Both the position numbers and the translations under genes were made by a program. From JABFRJ01 sp033812735 (lineage in GTDB: Bacteria > Pseudomonadota > Alphaproteobacteria > Rhizobiales > Hyphomicrobiaceae), in the NCBI GenBank assembly GCA_033812735.1, contig JAPXTA010000001.1, positions 1 to 64,000 on the forward strand: a stretch of DNA of 64,000 bases, read 5' to 3'. This document shows positions 54,003-61,853 of the stretch, piece after piece (positions within the stretch are counted from its first letter, which is position 1; every line of letters starts with the position of its first letter). Below the pieces are notes generated by a model. That model had not been told where the DNA came from. It searched no databases and saw only the letters and a list, made by a program, of their open reading frames with translations.

Positions 54003-54035
54003 GATTTCAGCCGTATAACATACATTACGATAAAT
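54003..54035. repeat. dif-like direct repeat, right copy
   Basis: GATTTCAGCCGTATAAC followed by ATACATTACGATAAAT. It matches the copy at 37663-37695 in the same orientation at 26 of 33 positions. 54008-54035 again has a two-arm Xer layout; the right arm TTACGATAAAT matches the E. coli XerD arm at 9 of 11. A second, exact XerD arm TTATGTTAAAT follows at 54093-54103. Confidence 0.45.
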
Positions 54036-54115
54036 TTTCGCGCGGAAGTGCCGACAGAACAACGGTTTCTGCCGAATCTGCGCCCGCATGCATTATGTTA
54101 AATCCGGCTAGACTC

Positions 54116-54607
54116 TCAGCCGTTCATCCGGTTGCCACGGCCGCTGGAGGCCTGGCGGGTTGCTGCCATGCGATCGAGCAATTCGAGGAAGTCATCGGCG
54201 GTGAGCTCGTGCTTGGCGCGTTCCAGAACCTCTTCTGCGCAATCGGCGAGCGCTTCGAACGCCTTGAACAGCGCCAGCGGCATGTCGCTCTGCTGCGGCA
54301 GCCGGAATGCTGCCAGCTCCTGCCGCATTCGCACGGCCCGGCAGCGATGCTGAGCGCTAGTCCGAAAGCCGAGCGAGTGTGTGGGCTTGCCGCGACCGGC
54401 TCTTCGCTTGCCGACGAGGCCGGCGTCACCTGCTCTCAGATAGCGTCGCCGCGGCGCATGTAACCAAGCGACTGATATACCGAGGTCGGCGGCGGCATCC
54501 TGCGCGCGTATGTCACCCGAGATCACGGCTCGGATGAGCGAACGGCGAACGTCGTCGGCAATGGAGCGTTTGAGATCAGTTTCAGTCACGATCTTTATTA
54601 TACGCAT
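54116..54607 (-). CDS. Helix-turn-helix protein, transposase-like N-terminus
   Basis: 163 residues from ATG 54607; an ATG two to three codons upstream is also possible. Residues ~20-65 (LIRAVISGDIRAQDAAADLG, then RRYLRAGDAGLVGKRRAGRG) resemble the HTH_29-type DNA-binding domain of IS481/IS21-like transposases. The catalytic core is missing and the C-terminal ~80 residues (LALFKAFEALADCAEEVLER) are an unrelated helical region. It could be a domesticated regulator or a transposase relic. Confidence 0.5.
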   Translation of the reverse strand: MRIIKIVTETDLKRSIADDVRRSLIRAVISGDIRAQDAAADLGISVAWLHAPRRRYLRAGDAGLVGKRRAGRGKPTHSLGFRTSAQHRCRAVRMRQELAAFRLPQQSDMPLALFKAFEALADCAEEVLERAKHELTADDFLELLDRMAATRQASSGRGNRMNG

Positions 54608-54687
54608 ACGGATCATTAATTGCAAGTCTCGAGCCCTGTCGTGCTTCGACATGGCACAAGGAGGCCCGCTACGCGGTTCGCAACGTA

Positions 54688-55941
54688 CTACGCGCGCGCC
54701 TGCAGAATGTCGTCGAAGCAGGTCGTATAGCGCGGCGACACGTTGGCCTGCCGCATGCCCCAACGCGGTGACGGCGCGACGGCGGCGGGACGCAGCGTTC
54801 CACGCCCGAAGCGGCGGTTGATCGCATCGAGGGCGCGCATGGCGTTGGCCGACCGGACGGGATCTCGTGTCGGCATCAAGTCCGCGGGCTGTGACGATAC
54901 TGATGCGAGATCCAGGAGCACCACGCCGGCCTTGGCGTAGCGATACCCGTTCCGCCAGAGACGATCGGCCGCCCGCGTCGCGCCGGCGATGAGCGCGAAC
55001 GTGTCGGCGGTCGGCTCGATATCGAAGGTCGTCTGGTTGGCGTACTGGGGATCGGATTTCGAGAACCGGTTGGTCAGCACGAACACTTGCATCGCGGTCG
55101 CGACGAGGCCATGGCGGCGCAACTTTTCTCCGGCACGGGTGGCGTAGGTAGCGATGGCTGCGAGCAATTCGTCCTTTCTGTCGACGGGCCGGCCGAACGA
55201 CCGCGTGACGGCGAGCGACTTGCGCGCGGCCGGCACCTCGCTGAATGGCGCACAGCGGATCCCGCGCAACTCCCAAGCGGTCCGCAGGCCGACGACCGAC
55301 AGCAGCTTGCGGATGTCATCGTCGTCGAGTGCGATGAACGCGGCGATGGTTTTGATGCCGCGGGCCGTCAGCTTGGCGGCCGCAGCGGGGCCGATGCCCC
55401 AGACGTCGCCGATGGCAGTCGCGCCATAGATCTGCGAGCGCACGCCGGCATCACCGAGATCGACGACACCGCTGTCGCTGCGCTCCTTCTTTGCAACGGC
55501 ATTGGCGAGCTTGGCGATGGTCTTGGTTGGGCCGATGCCGACGCAGGTCGGAATCTTCGTTGCACGCAACACGGCCTGCCGGGCGGCGATCGAAGCAGAG
55601 ACTGGATCGTTGACGCCAGCGAAATCGAGGAACATCTCGTCGATCGAATAGGGCTCGACCGCCAGCACATGCTCGCACAGCACCTCGTACATGCGCCGCG
55701 ACATGTCGCCATAGAGCGCGTAGTTCGAGCTCTTCCAGATCACGGGCGCCAATTCCGGTCGCGATTTCGCCAGATGGTAAGGCTCGCCCATCCGCACGCC
55801 GAGGTCTTTGGCTTCCTGCGTGCGGGCGATGGCGCAGCCGTCGTTGTTGGAGAGCACGACGACGGGTCGCCCCCTGAGGCGCGGGTCGAACGCGCGCTCG
55901 CAGGAGCAGTAGAAGGAATTGCCGTCGATGAGCGCGAGCAT
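54688..55941 (-). CDS. umuC: Y-family DNA polymerase UmuC
   Basis: 417 residues from ATG 55941 (MLALIDGNSFYCSCERAFDP). Catalytic motifs are intact: D6 in LIDGNSFY and YSIDE (98-102) with D101 and E102. IPTCVGIGPTKTIAKLANA (~125-143) and the helix-hairpin-helix GDVWGIGPAAAAKL (~175-188) are typical of the UmuC/ImpB family. It starts 2 bp after the UmuD-like stop. Plasmid-borne UmuDC-type genes support mutagenic lesion bypass after damage, and here probably serve the element. Confidence 0.92.
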   Translation of the reverse strand: MLALIDGNSFYCSCERAFDPRLRGRPVVVLSNNDGCAIARTQEAKDLGVRMGEPYHLAKSRPELAPVIWKSSNYALYGDMSRRMYEVLCEHVLAVEPYSIDEMFLDFAGVNDPVSASIAARQAVLRATKIPTCVGIGPTKTIAKLANAVAKKERSDSGVVDLGDAGVRSQIYGATAIGDVWGIGPAAAAKLTARGIKTIAAFIALDDDDIRKLLSVVGLRTAWELRGIRCAPFSEVPAARKSLAVTRSFGRPVDRKDELLAAIATYATRAGEKLRRHGLVATAMQVFVLTNRFSKSDPQYANQTTFDIEPTADTFALIAGATRAADRLWRNGYRYAKAGVVLLDLASVSSQPADLMPTRDPVRSANAMRALDAINRRFGRGTLRPAAVAPSPRWGMRQANVSPRYTTCFDDILQARA

Positions 55942-55943
55942 GG

Positions 55944-56312
55944 TTACACTTTGAAGCGCACGAGCACCTCGACGATGGCCCAGATCTCTACGTCGTCGGC
56001 GACGGGCTTCGGCTCCCGGCGCGACGGCTTCAACCACCAGCCGCCGTCCTTGAAGGCGAGCGTGGCGAGGATGACGTCACCATCGACGATGGCGACACAG
56101 ACCTTGCCCGCGATCGGATCGGCGGCGGCGTTGACCACGAGCACGTCACCGTGCCGGATGCCGCGGGCGGCAAGGGCCTGGCCGACCACGCGCACGGGAT
56201 AAAGGTGCGGACGGCGCAGATCGAGCAGCGCCGCCAGATCGATCACCGGTTCGATGTGATCCTGCGCCGGGCTTTGAAAGCCGGTCGTCTCATCCCCTGC
56301 ATAGCCCCGCAT
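55944..56312 (-). CDS. UmuD-like protein lacking the Ser-Lys catalytic pair
   Basis: 122 residues from ATG 56312 (MRGYAGDETTGFQSPAQDHI). The frame, SPAQD and HGDVLVVN are UmuD/LexA (S24) features. The catalytic Ser position, normally GDSM, reads GQAL with Ala at 46. The catalytic Lys position, normally GEFTVK, reads GDVILA with Ala at 83. Both members of the dyad are therefore missing while the fold is retained. It cannot self-cleave by the usual chemistry. A-G at residues 5-6 is a possible vestige of a cleavage site. It is upstream of umuC in one operon. Confidence 0.8.
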   Translation of the reverse strand: MRGYAGDETTGFQSPAQDHIEPVIDLAALLDLRRPHLYPVRVVGQALAARGIRHGDVLVVNAAADPIAGKVCVAIVDGDVILATLAFKDGGWWLKPSRREPKPVADDVEIWAIVEVLVRFKV

Positions 56313-56395
56313 TGTCCCTCCAATAAATAGAACATAACAGGAACGATTGAGTTTGCAAACAGCCTTCCTCATGACGGGCGGAAGCGGCCGGCAAG

Positions 56396-56881
56396 CTATT
56401 GATTACGCATGGCGAAGCGGCCCGCGATACGCCCGAGGGCGGCGCGTGGGCCAGCGCGGTTCTTCGCAGAGGAGAACCTGGCTGGAGCGGGCTGCAAAAG
56501 CACCGCTGAGACCATCCGCTGCCAGCGATTGCGCCGCCGCAGCGTGCGCCGCTCCACGCGCTGCGCGCCGATAAGACCCAACACGGCAACGGAACGTAGT
56601 GCTCGCCGTTCGGCCGCATGCTCCAAGGCGAGCCGCGCCAATTCCTGCGCCTCTTCCGCAGCGATCTGGCGCAAAACACCATCGCGTCCGGCCCGGTCCA
56701 TCGAGCCGGCCGCTGGGCGGCGAGCGGCAAACCGCGCCACCACGAGGGCGATGGCCGCGCCGTGGCGTGCGGACAGTGCAGCGTCGATAGCCCGAACCGC
56801 CTGACGTCGTGCCGCCCTCTGGGCCGCCATCAGCACTTCAACCTCGGCGTCGTGCAGGGCGCGCAGCGCAATCCGGTTCAT
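56396..56881 (-). CDS. Ala/Arg-rich helical hypothetical protein
   Basis: 161 residues from ATG 56881 (MNRIALRALHDAEVEVLMAA); the frame is open to 57028. Almost entirely helical, Ala/Arg-rich with heptad-like spacing, possibly a coiled coil. It follows the relaxase on the same strand. The family was not recognised; the composition is compatible with a mobilisation accessory protein. Confidence 0.5.
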   Translation of the reverse strand: MNRIALRALHDAEVEVLMAAQRAARRQAVRAIDAALSARHGAAIALVVARFAARRPAAGSMDRAGRDGVLRQIAAEEAQELARLALEHAAERRALRSVAVLGLIGAQRVERRTLRRRNRWQRMVSAVLLQPAPARFSSAKNRAGPRAALGRIAGRFAMRNQ

Positions 56882-56982
56882 GGCACGCGGGCTCAAGTGT
56901 CCGCGCTTCCTGTCGATGGGTGATGGCGTCGTGGCCTTCCGGTTTTCGAGGGGGCTTCGGCTCGGCCTGTCCGATGCTCCCG

Positions 56983-58668
56983 TCACTGGTCCCGTTCCCA
57001 GCCTTTGCCCCGGTCCCGCTCCTTCCAATACGCGGTATCCTCGCGCGATCGTTCCGCCTCCACGGATTTGAGTGTCGCAGCGAGGATCTTGTCGAATTCG
57101 CTGTCGGGCGCCTTCTCGGCCTGCTGCTGCGTCTCTCTCTTGGCGTCCGCCTTGGCGCGGGCGTCGCGCACCTCGGGTGGCGTCGGCGCGAACAGCTCAC
57201 CCAACTGATCGGCGAGATAGGATGCAAGGCTGCCGATGGCACCGGCGGCAAGATCGGCGATCTGGTGCGTGGGTCCAGTCGATTGACGTTCAGCCGGGAT
57301 AGCGTCAGGCAGCTCGATGTGTACGCCACGATCATCCACGATACCGCGGGCTACATCCGGCGACATCTGCTGTTGCACTGCCGGCAACGCGACATCCGGT
57401 GCCGTCTTCTCAGCCTTGACGTCGGTGCGGGTGGCATTCTCGTTGGCGGGCACCTGCGCCCACAGCATGGCGCTGGCGTCGCGATCACGCGCCTGGCGCA
57501 CATCGGCGGCATCGAGCGACAACCCCGCCTGCAATGTCGCACGCTCGGCGGTCTGGCGCTTCAGCAACTCCTGGTACTGGATCTCACGGACCTCACGCAG
57601 ACTGTCACAAGCATCCTGCTGGCGCTCGGCGATGGCCTCCGTCTGACGCGCCACGAGATCGGCCTTGCGACTGAGCAACGACGACAGTGCCTCGTCGCGT
57701 GTGTCGTGGCGGCCATCGAACGCGGCGCGTGCCCGCTCCCACTGGTCGGAATAGGCGAGGTAGACAGCAGACTTGATCGCGTCGTCAGTCGCAAGCTCTG
57801 CAGCGTGCCCTGCCGCCTTGGCGTCGCGATAGAGCTCACGCCATTCCGCCTTGAACTCCTCCCTCACCTCCTTGTAGGCAGCGACGCGTGTCGCCTTGAA
57901 CAGCTTGGCGCCGTCCTCGAAGAAGGCTTGCCGCTCCTGTCGCTGCTCGAGCTTCAGCTCCGCGCGCGCGTCGACCTCCAATTGAGCACGGCGCGCCTCC
58001 TCAGCCTTGAACTGCGCCTCGTGCTCGCGCGTCAACGCGACGACGTTGTGCGGCAAGTGATCGTTGGCGGCAGCCTGTACGACTTCTCTGCCAGCATCAC
58101 GGCTCTTGCGGCGCTCGGCGTTCGCTTCGCGGTTGTCGCAACGCACCTGGCCGTGCTCGTGCTCGTACTGCAACGCCCACTCCTGCGCACGCACGCGCTC
58201 CTTGTAGTCGTCGACCGTGCGTCCGGTTTCGGGATGCACACGGTTCATGATGATGTGCAGATGCTTGTGATCGGTGTCGTCGTGACCGACGATGACGGCC
58301 TGGTGCTCCTGCCAGCCCATGTGCTTCAGGAACGCATCGGCGCTCTCGATCATGTGCTCGGCGCTCGGCTCGTCCTTGGCGTGCCAGGACATGACGATGG
58401 TCTTGACGGCGTTCTCACAGACCCGCCCGCTCCGCTTCACGCCGGCCTGCATCTTCAGCCAGTCCTGATTTTCGGCGACGAACCACATTTCATCGAGGGC
58501 GCGGAACGGATCCTGGTTCATGCAGTGGCGCGTCTCGGTGAACATCACCCGCTCGGCCGAGGTCGGCTTCAACGATTTATCCATGGCGCGATCGGCGGCC
58601 TTGTCGTGCAGGTAGTAGGCCCCTGCCCCACGGAACGAACTGCCGGACGCTTGGATGCGGATGATCAT
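56983..58668 (-). CDS. Relaxase / mobilisation nuclease
   Basis: 561 residues from ATG 58668 (MIIRIQASGSSFRGAGAYYL). The metal-binding His triad is VGHDDTDHKHLHIIMNRV, with H134, H136 and H138. Y18/Y19 are the best candidates for the nicking Tyr. TETRHC (~45-50) is a family signature. The C-terminal ~350 residues are a long Ala/Glu/Arg-rich coiled-coil-like region. It overlaps mobC by 4 bp. It would nick oriT and pilot the DNA strand through a type IV system, which is not encoded in this window. Confidence 0.88.
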   Translation of the reverse strand: MIIRIQASGSSFRGAGAYYLHDKAADRAMDKSLKPTSAERVMFTETRHCMNQDPFRALDEMWFVAENQDWLKMQAGVKRSGRVCENAVKTIVMSWHAKDEPSAEHMIESADAFLKHMGWQEHQAVIVGHDDTDHKHLHIIMNRVHPETGRTVDDYKERVRAQEWALQYEHEHGQVRCDNREANAERRKSRDAGREVVQAAANDHLPHNVVALTREHEAQFKAEEARRAQLEVDARAELKLEQRQERQAFFEDGAKLFKATRVAAYKEVREEFKAEWRELYRDAKAAGHAAELATDDAIKSAVYLAYSDQWERARAAFDGRHDTRDEALSSLLSRKADLVARQTEAIAERQQDACDSLREVREIQYQELLKRQTAERATLQAGLSLDAADVRQARDRDASAMLWAQVPANENATRTDVKAEKTAPDVALPAVQQQMSPDVARGIVDDRGVHIELPDAIPAERQSTGPTHQIADLAAGAIGSLASYLADQLGELFAPTPPEVRDARAKADAKRETQQQAEKAPDSEFDKILAATLKSVEAERSREDTAYWKERDRGKGWERDQ

Positions 58669-59063
58669 GAGGCGAGCAGCCGCTCCCACAAGGCCGTGAT
58701 CACACGCGCCAGCTCGGTCATCTCGGGTGGCGGCAACACCTGCTGCTGATTGCAGTGGCGGGCGAGCTGGTTGAGGTTGACGCCCTGCTTCCTGAGCTCG
58801 TTGAACACCGCGCGCGTCTCGTCGCCGAAAATGGCGGATGTGGTTGCGGGCTTCTTCGTTCGAACGATGCCGCGCAAGGCCCGCGAGCGCGCGTACTCGC
58901 CCGGCGTCATGCCGGAGCGCTGTGCCTTGTCGATGAGCTGGAAGTGCTCTTCCGCCGTGATACGAAACGTGATCCAGTGATCGCGCACGTGCGTCGCCTT
59001 CGGGCGACCGATGGACCCGGCACCTCTGGTGAATGACGGCGGACACTTTTGTTTGCGCGGCAT
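58665..59063 (-). CDS. mobC: MobC-like relaxosome accessory protein
   Basis: 132 residues from ATG 59063 (MPRKQKCPPSFTRGAGSIGR). Residues ~30-70 form a ribbon-helix-helix-like segment (HWITFRITAEEHFQLIDKAQ, then MTPGEYARSRAL). The C-terminal part contains LRKQGVNLNQLARHCNQ, the hallmark of MobC/BMC proteins. It assists strand opening at oriT. ATGA links it to the relaxase; the upstream 200 bp is the expected oriT. Confidence 0.85.
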   Translation of the reverse strand: MPRKQKCPPSFTRGAGSIGRPKATHVRDHWITFRITAEEHFQLIDKAQRSGMTPGEYARSRALRGIVRTKKPATTSAIFGDETRAVFNELRKQGVNLNQLARHCNQQQVLPPPEMTELARVITALWERLLAS

Positions 59064-59655
59064 CGCTCTCCTCCTGCAGAGCGCAGCGTCCGGGGGCTCG
59101 GGGCACACTCGCCCCGACAAGATGAGGCGGCCTCGCCGCCGAGTTTTCGTGCAACGAAAGCCCATCTTGCTATCCCCTTGACGCGCGACATGAGTTTAGG
59201 TGCCGCAAATCATTCGAAAGAGAAAAGAATGAGCTTGATATTGCGCTTCCAAACGACCGCTCGCCCAAATGTCCAGAGAGAGCGGCCAATTTCACAAGAG
59301 GCTTGAATGATACGCGCCCTTCCCCGTCGCGCGTGGGGAGAGCCAATCACGTTTCACAGGGAGAACGTGGCGAGGTGGTACGCCGTCAGGATTGAGCAAG
59401 CGGGCTTGTGATGCCGCGGGCTGCGCCTGCCGTGAGGCAGTGCAAATGCTTGATGTCCGGATGCTATCAACCGAATTCGACCATTCCCGCCCGCGGTGGC
59501 AATCGGCGCAATGTGCCGCCCGCGCCAAGCTCATGGCAGCCTGATATGAACATGGTAGCAAGTTGAATGACAAGCGCGGCCAATCGCTTGCGGCCACCTT
59601 TGCGGCAAGCCTTGTCAATATCAACGTGATGGCAAGCCCGCGCGGGCTGGCAGAC
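59064..59655. other. Probable oriT region, no gene supported
   Basis: 592 bp upstream of mobC with no convincing gene. TCGGGGC (59098-59104) and GCCCCGA (59111-59117) form a perfect 7-bp inverted repeat. GGCGGC/GCCGCC follows at about 59124. Further on is CTTGCTATCCCCTTG (~59166), which loosely resembles the YATCCTG nick sites of IncP-like relaxases. Location and repeats fit an oriT but no exact match to a known one was recognised. Confidence 0.45.
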
Positions 59656-59853
59656 CTAGAACGGAATGCACCGCCCGCAGACCTCGCGGCGGCTCTGGTC
59701 GAACACGTATTGCCACATGGACAGCACCATGCCCAACGTCCACGGCCTGCCCTCGTCGTTGAGAAACAGAACAGGATTCTTACTGCTTGGCGCAAATCCC
59801 GCCTGCGGTTCGTAGCAGGCGGGGTTGTGGGTCAGTTCATCGATGATGCGCAT
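59656..59853 (-). CDS. Small hypothetical protein
   Basis: 65 residues (MRIIDELTHNPACYEPQAGF). The composition looks protein-like, with Trp, Cys and a helix (WTLGMVLSMWQYVFDQSRRE). It lies 6 bp downstream of the next gene on the same strand. Unknown family. Confidence 0.5.
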   Translation of the reverse strand: MRIIDELTHNPACYEPQAGFAPSSKNPVLFLNDEGRPWTLGMVLSMWQYVFDQSRREVCGRCIPF

Positions 59854-59859
59854 GGGTGC

Positions 59860-60087
59860 CTAACCTTGCGCTGTGCTGCGCCTGTCGCGGCGCATGACGT
59901 ATTCCGCGCCCTGTTGCGGTGCTTCGTTGAAATTGAACTTTACCGAAAAACCGTTGCCGTCCTTGTGCGGCCAGCAGACGGCGACTTCTGACCATAAGGC
60001 CTTGTCATGCTCGGTCTTGCCCTTGATGACGCGGTAAAGCTTGTGCGTGGGGGCGTTCTTCGTGGTGGCGGTGCTGGTGTGTGTCAT
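59860..60087 (-). CDS. Small hypothetical protein, paralogue of the gene at 63166
   Basis: 75 residues from ATG 60087 (MTHTSTATTKNAPTHKLYRV). A single beta-rich domain: LYRVIKGKTEHDKALWSEVA, KDGNGFSVKFNF, GAEYVMRRD. It aligns with the product of 63166-63387 over nearly its full length (THR/K, K-D-G-x-GFS, MLRE/VMRRD). A long hairpin (60102-60149) precedes it. Family not named. Confidence 0.65.
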   Translation of the reverse strand: MTHTSTATTKNAPTHKLYRVIKGKTEHDKALWSEVAVCWPHKDGNGFSVKFNFNEAPQQGAEYVMRRDRRSTAQG

Positions 60088-60101
60088 GAGGTCTTCTCCA
60101 T

Positions 60102-60149
60102 CATGGGGTTTGTGCGAGTAAGCGAAGCGCGCCTCGCATAAACTCCATG
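60102..60149. promoter_or_regulatory. Long hairpin upstream of the gene at 59860
   Basis: Arms 60102-60118 and 60133-60149 pair over 17 bp with a 14-nt loop. Two pairs are G-T on the plus strand and would be A-C on the minus strand. It lies 14 bp upstream of a minus-strand start codon, an arrangement like the ardC hairpin. Possible single-stranded promoter or leader structure. Confidence 0.6.
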
Positions 60150-60272
60150 GATGCCCCTTCACATCCCGCAAGCATCGGCAGTCAATGCCCCTTGGCCGCC
60201 AGGCGTGCAGCGCCGCGGAACGTGTGCGCTGCACGGGCTTGACGGGCGATGCGCGGGGTGTACCCGGCACGA

Positions 60273-60551
60273 TTACGCATACACGTAATCCGGCTGCCGC
60301 TCGTCCTCGTCGGTCCAAGGCACGGCGCAGCGGATATAGGCGAACCGGTTCACGAAGCGGAATCCGGGCGTGACCAGAAGCCGGCCGTCGCAATCGACGA
60401 CGGTCCACCAGAAGTGGCAATCGGCATCGGCAGGCACTTCGCCGCGCAGTTCCCACAGCAGGTCGTGGTTGGCCGCGGGCAGCGGCTGGAACCGCCGTTC
60501 GAAGGTGCGCCAGCTGCCGCAGCGGGTGCGCAGGGTGACGGGCGGCGTCAT
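60273..60551 (-). CDS. Small hypothetical protein (last gene of the ATGA-linked array)
   Basis: 92 residues from ATG 60551 (MTPPVTLRTRCGSWRTFERR). A beta-rich domain with several Trp (DADCHFWWTVVDCDGRLLVT, GFRFVNRFAYIRC). Its start overlaps the upstream stop by 4 bp. Family unknown. Confidence 0.6.
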   Translation of the reverse strand: MTPPVTLRTRCGSWRTFERRFQPLPAANHDLLWELRGEVPADADCHFWWTVVDCDGRLLVTPGFRFVNRFAYIRCAVPWTDEDERQPDYVYA

Positions 60552-60832
60552 TGGACACCACCCTGCTCGGCCAGTTCGGCCTCGGACGGCATGCGATTGC
60601 GCCAGGTGTGCAGGGTCAGCACGGCTCTCAAGAGCGCATCGCATTCCGGCAGCCGCTGTTCGAGCGGCATTACCGTGCCGATTGCGAGTCTGCGCTCGTT
60701 CTGTTCCATGGCCTTGCGGGCATCGTCGGCCAGCTTCTGGGCTTCGGCCAGTTGATGTGCGAGCGCGGCGAGACAGGCATGCATGGCCATGCCGCAGGCG
60801 AAGGCGGCTTCAGATTGTTGGGGTGTTCTCAT
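60548..60832 (-). CDS. Small helical hypothetical protein
   Basis: 94 residues from ATG 60832 (MRTPQQSEAAFACGMAMHAC), preceded by GGAGATCATC. Helical throughout (LAALAHQLAEAQKLADDARK). ATGA overlaps on both sides. Family unknown. Confidence 0.6.
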   Translation of the reverse strand: MRTPQQSEAAFACGMAMHACLAALAHQLAEAQKLADDARKAMEQNERRLAIGTVMPLEQRLPECDALLRAVLTLHTWRNRMPSEAELAEQGGVQ

Positions 60833-61512
60833 GATGATCTCCGCTTGTTGTTGTTGTTTGAAATAGACTGGCGCTGGCGGAACTCCGCCGACGACAGCCA
60901 CCAGAAGGCCGAAGGGCCTTCATGATTGGGTGCCCATACCGCCCAGCAGTATCGATGCTTGGTGAAGTGCGACGGCGGCGGCCCGTAGTGGCGCTCCGGC
61001 CAGCAGACGATGTCGTCGATGGCATAGAGCCGTGCCGGCGTATGCTCGCGCCACCAGCGCGTGCGCGTGCGATGGGCGAGCGAAGCGAGGTTCAAGAGCA
61101 TCGCCACGTTGCCGCCGGTCTCCGCCGCGAAGCGGAGTGAGCGGTCGATGAACGCATCGGCGAGGCCAGAGCCGTAGGGCGGATTGGTGACGATGTGCTT
61201 GGCCCGTGGCCGCGTCTCCTTCAGGAAGTCGACGCGGGGGATGCCGTAGCCGTAATCGACGAGATCCGTAGCCACCACCTTATGGCCAGCGTCTGTCAGC
61301 ACTGATGCAATCGCGCCTTCGCCGCAGGCGGGCTCCCAGATCGAGCCATCAAAGGCTTCGACCGAGAGCAGCGCACGCGTTGCTTCGGGCGGGGTCGGAT
61401 AATACTCGTTCGGGATGCGGGATGCGCCCAGCCGGAAGGCCTGCGGCAGAGCCGCCGGCTTGGTTGTCGCTAGGCTGCGCGGACGCGAACCGAGGATGAT
61501 GCTCATACTCAT
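60829..61512 (-). CDS. Orphan adenine-type DNA methyltransferase
   Basis: 227 residues. PNEYYPTPPEATRALL (~34-49), IWEPACGEGAIASVL (~58-72, SAM-binding motif I) and IVTNPPYGSG (~107-116, catalytic NPPY) define an N6-adenine (Dam/phage-like) methyltransferase. There is no restriction partner next to it. It lies in an operon of tiny genes in the region transferred first if oriT is at ~59.1 kb, which would fit protection of the incoming DNA against host restriction. ATGA overlaps on both sides. Confidence 0.85.
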   Translation of the reverse strand: MSMSIILGSRPRSLATTKPAALPQAFRLGASRIPNEYYPTPPEATRALLSVEAFDGSIWEPACGEGAIASVLTDAGHKVVATDLVDYGYGIPRVDFLKETRPRAKHIVTNPPYGSGLADAFIDRSLRFAAETGGNVAMLLNLASLAHRTRTRWWREHTPARLYAIDDIVCWPERHYGPPPSHFTKHRYCWAVWAPNHEGPSAFWWLSSAEFRQRQSISNNNNKRRSS

Positions 61513-61853
61513 GGTGCACCTCCTTCGCTTTCACCTCGACGCGCTTTCAGAGCAAAGCTTCGAAGCTTTGCGACGCCAGCGGGTCGCCCCGTCGTGACGG
61601 CATGCCTGATGACACGACAAGCGAAGTCATCGACGATTTCGAGCCAGGCATCGCAAACAAGCCCGTCACAGGCTTTCGCCAGTGCGAGACCTGCCTCGCC
61701 CGCATGGGCGGCAAAGCCCATGAAGCCGCCGAAGATGTTTTCCCGATCGCAATTCGGGAATATCTCCTCGTGGATGCGCTCCAGCTCTTCGCTCATAGCT
61801 ATCGTCGCGAAGGCGATGTCGCGAGCGTATTCGGCAAGGGTGTGCGGGTTCAT
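61509..61853 (-). CDS. Hypothetical helical protein
   Basis: 114 residues (MNPHTLAEYARDIAFATIAM). Helical, with EELERIHEEIFPNCDRENIF and a Gly/Ala-rich middle. The junction upstream contains GAGGTGCGCTCATGA, shared with two other junctions of the array. Family unknown. Confidence 0.65.
   Translation of the reverse strand: MNPHTLAEYARDIAFATIAMSEELERIHEEIFPNCDRENIFGGFMGFAAHAGEAGLALAKACDGLVCDAWLEIVDDFACRVIRHAVTTGRPAGVAKLRSFALKARRGESEGGAP

Noticed and set aside
54076..54103. A full dif site at this position
   Set aside because: The right arm TTATGTTAAAT is an exact XerD half-site but the left arm does not match a XerC arm, so I mention it only with the direct repeat.
55087..56202. 371-codon plus-strand frame across umuC
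   Set aside because: Shadow of umuC; all Y-family motifs are on the minus strand.
56809..58749. 646-codon plus-strand frame across the relaxase
   Set aside because: Antisense of the relaxase coiled-coil region, whose codon bias leaves the opposite frame open.
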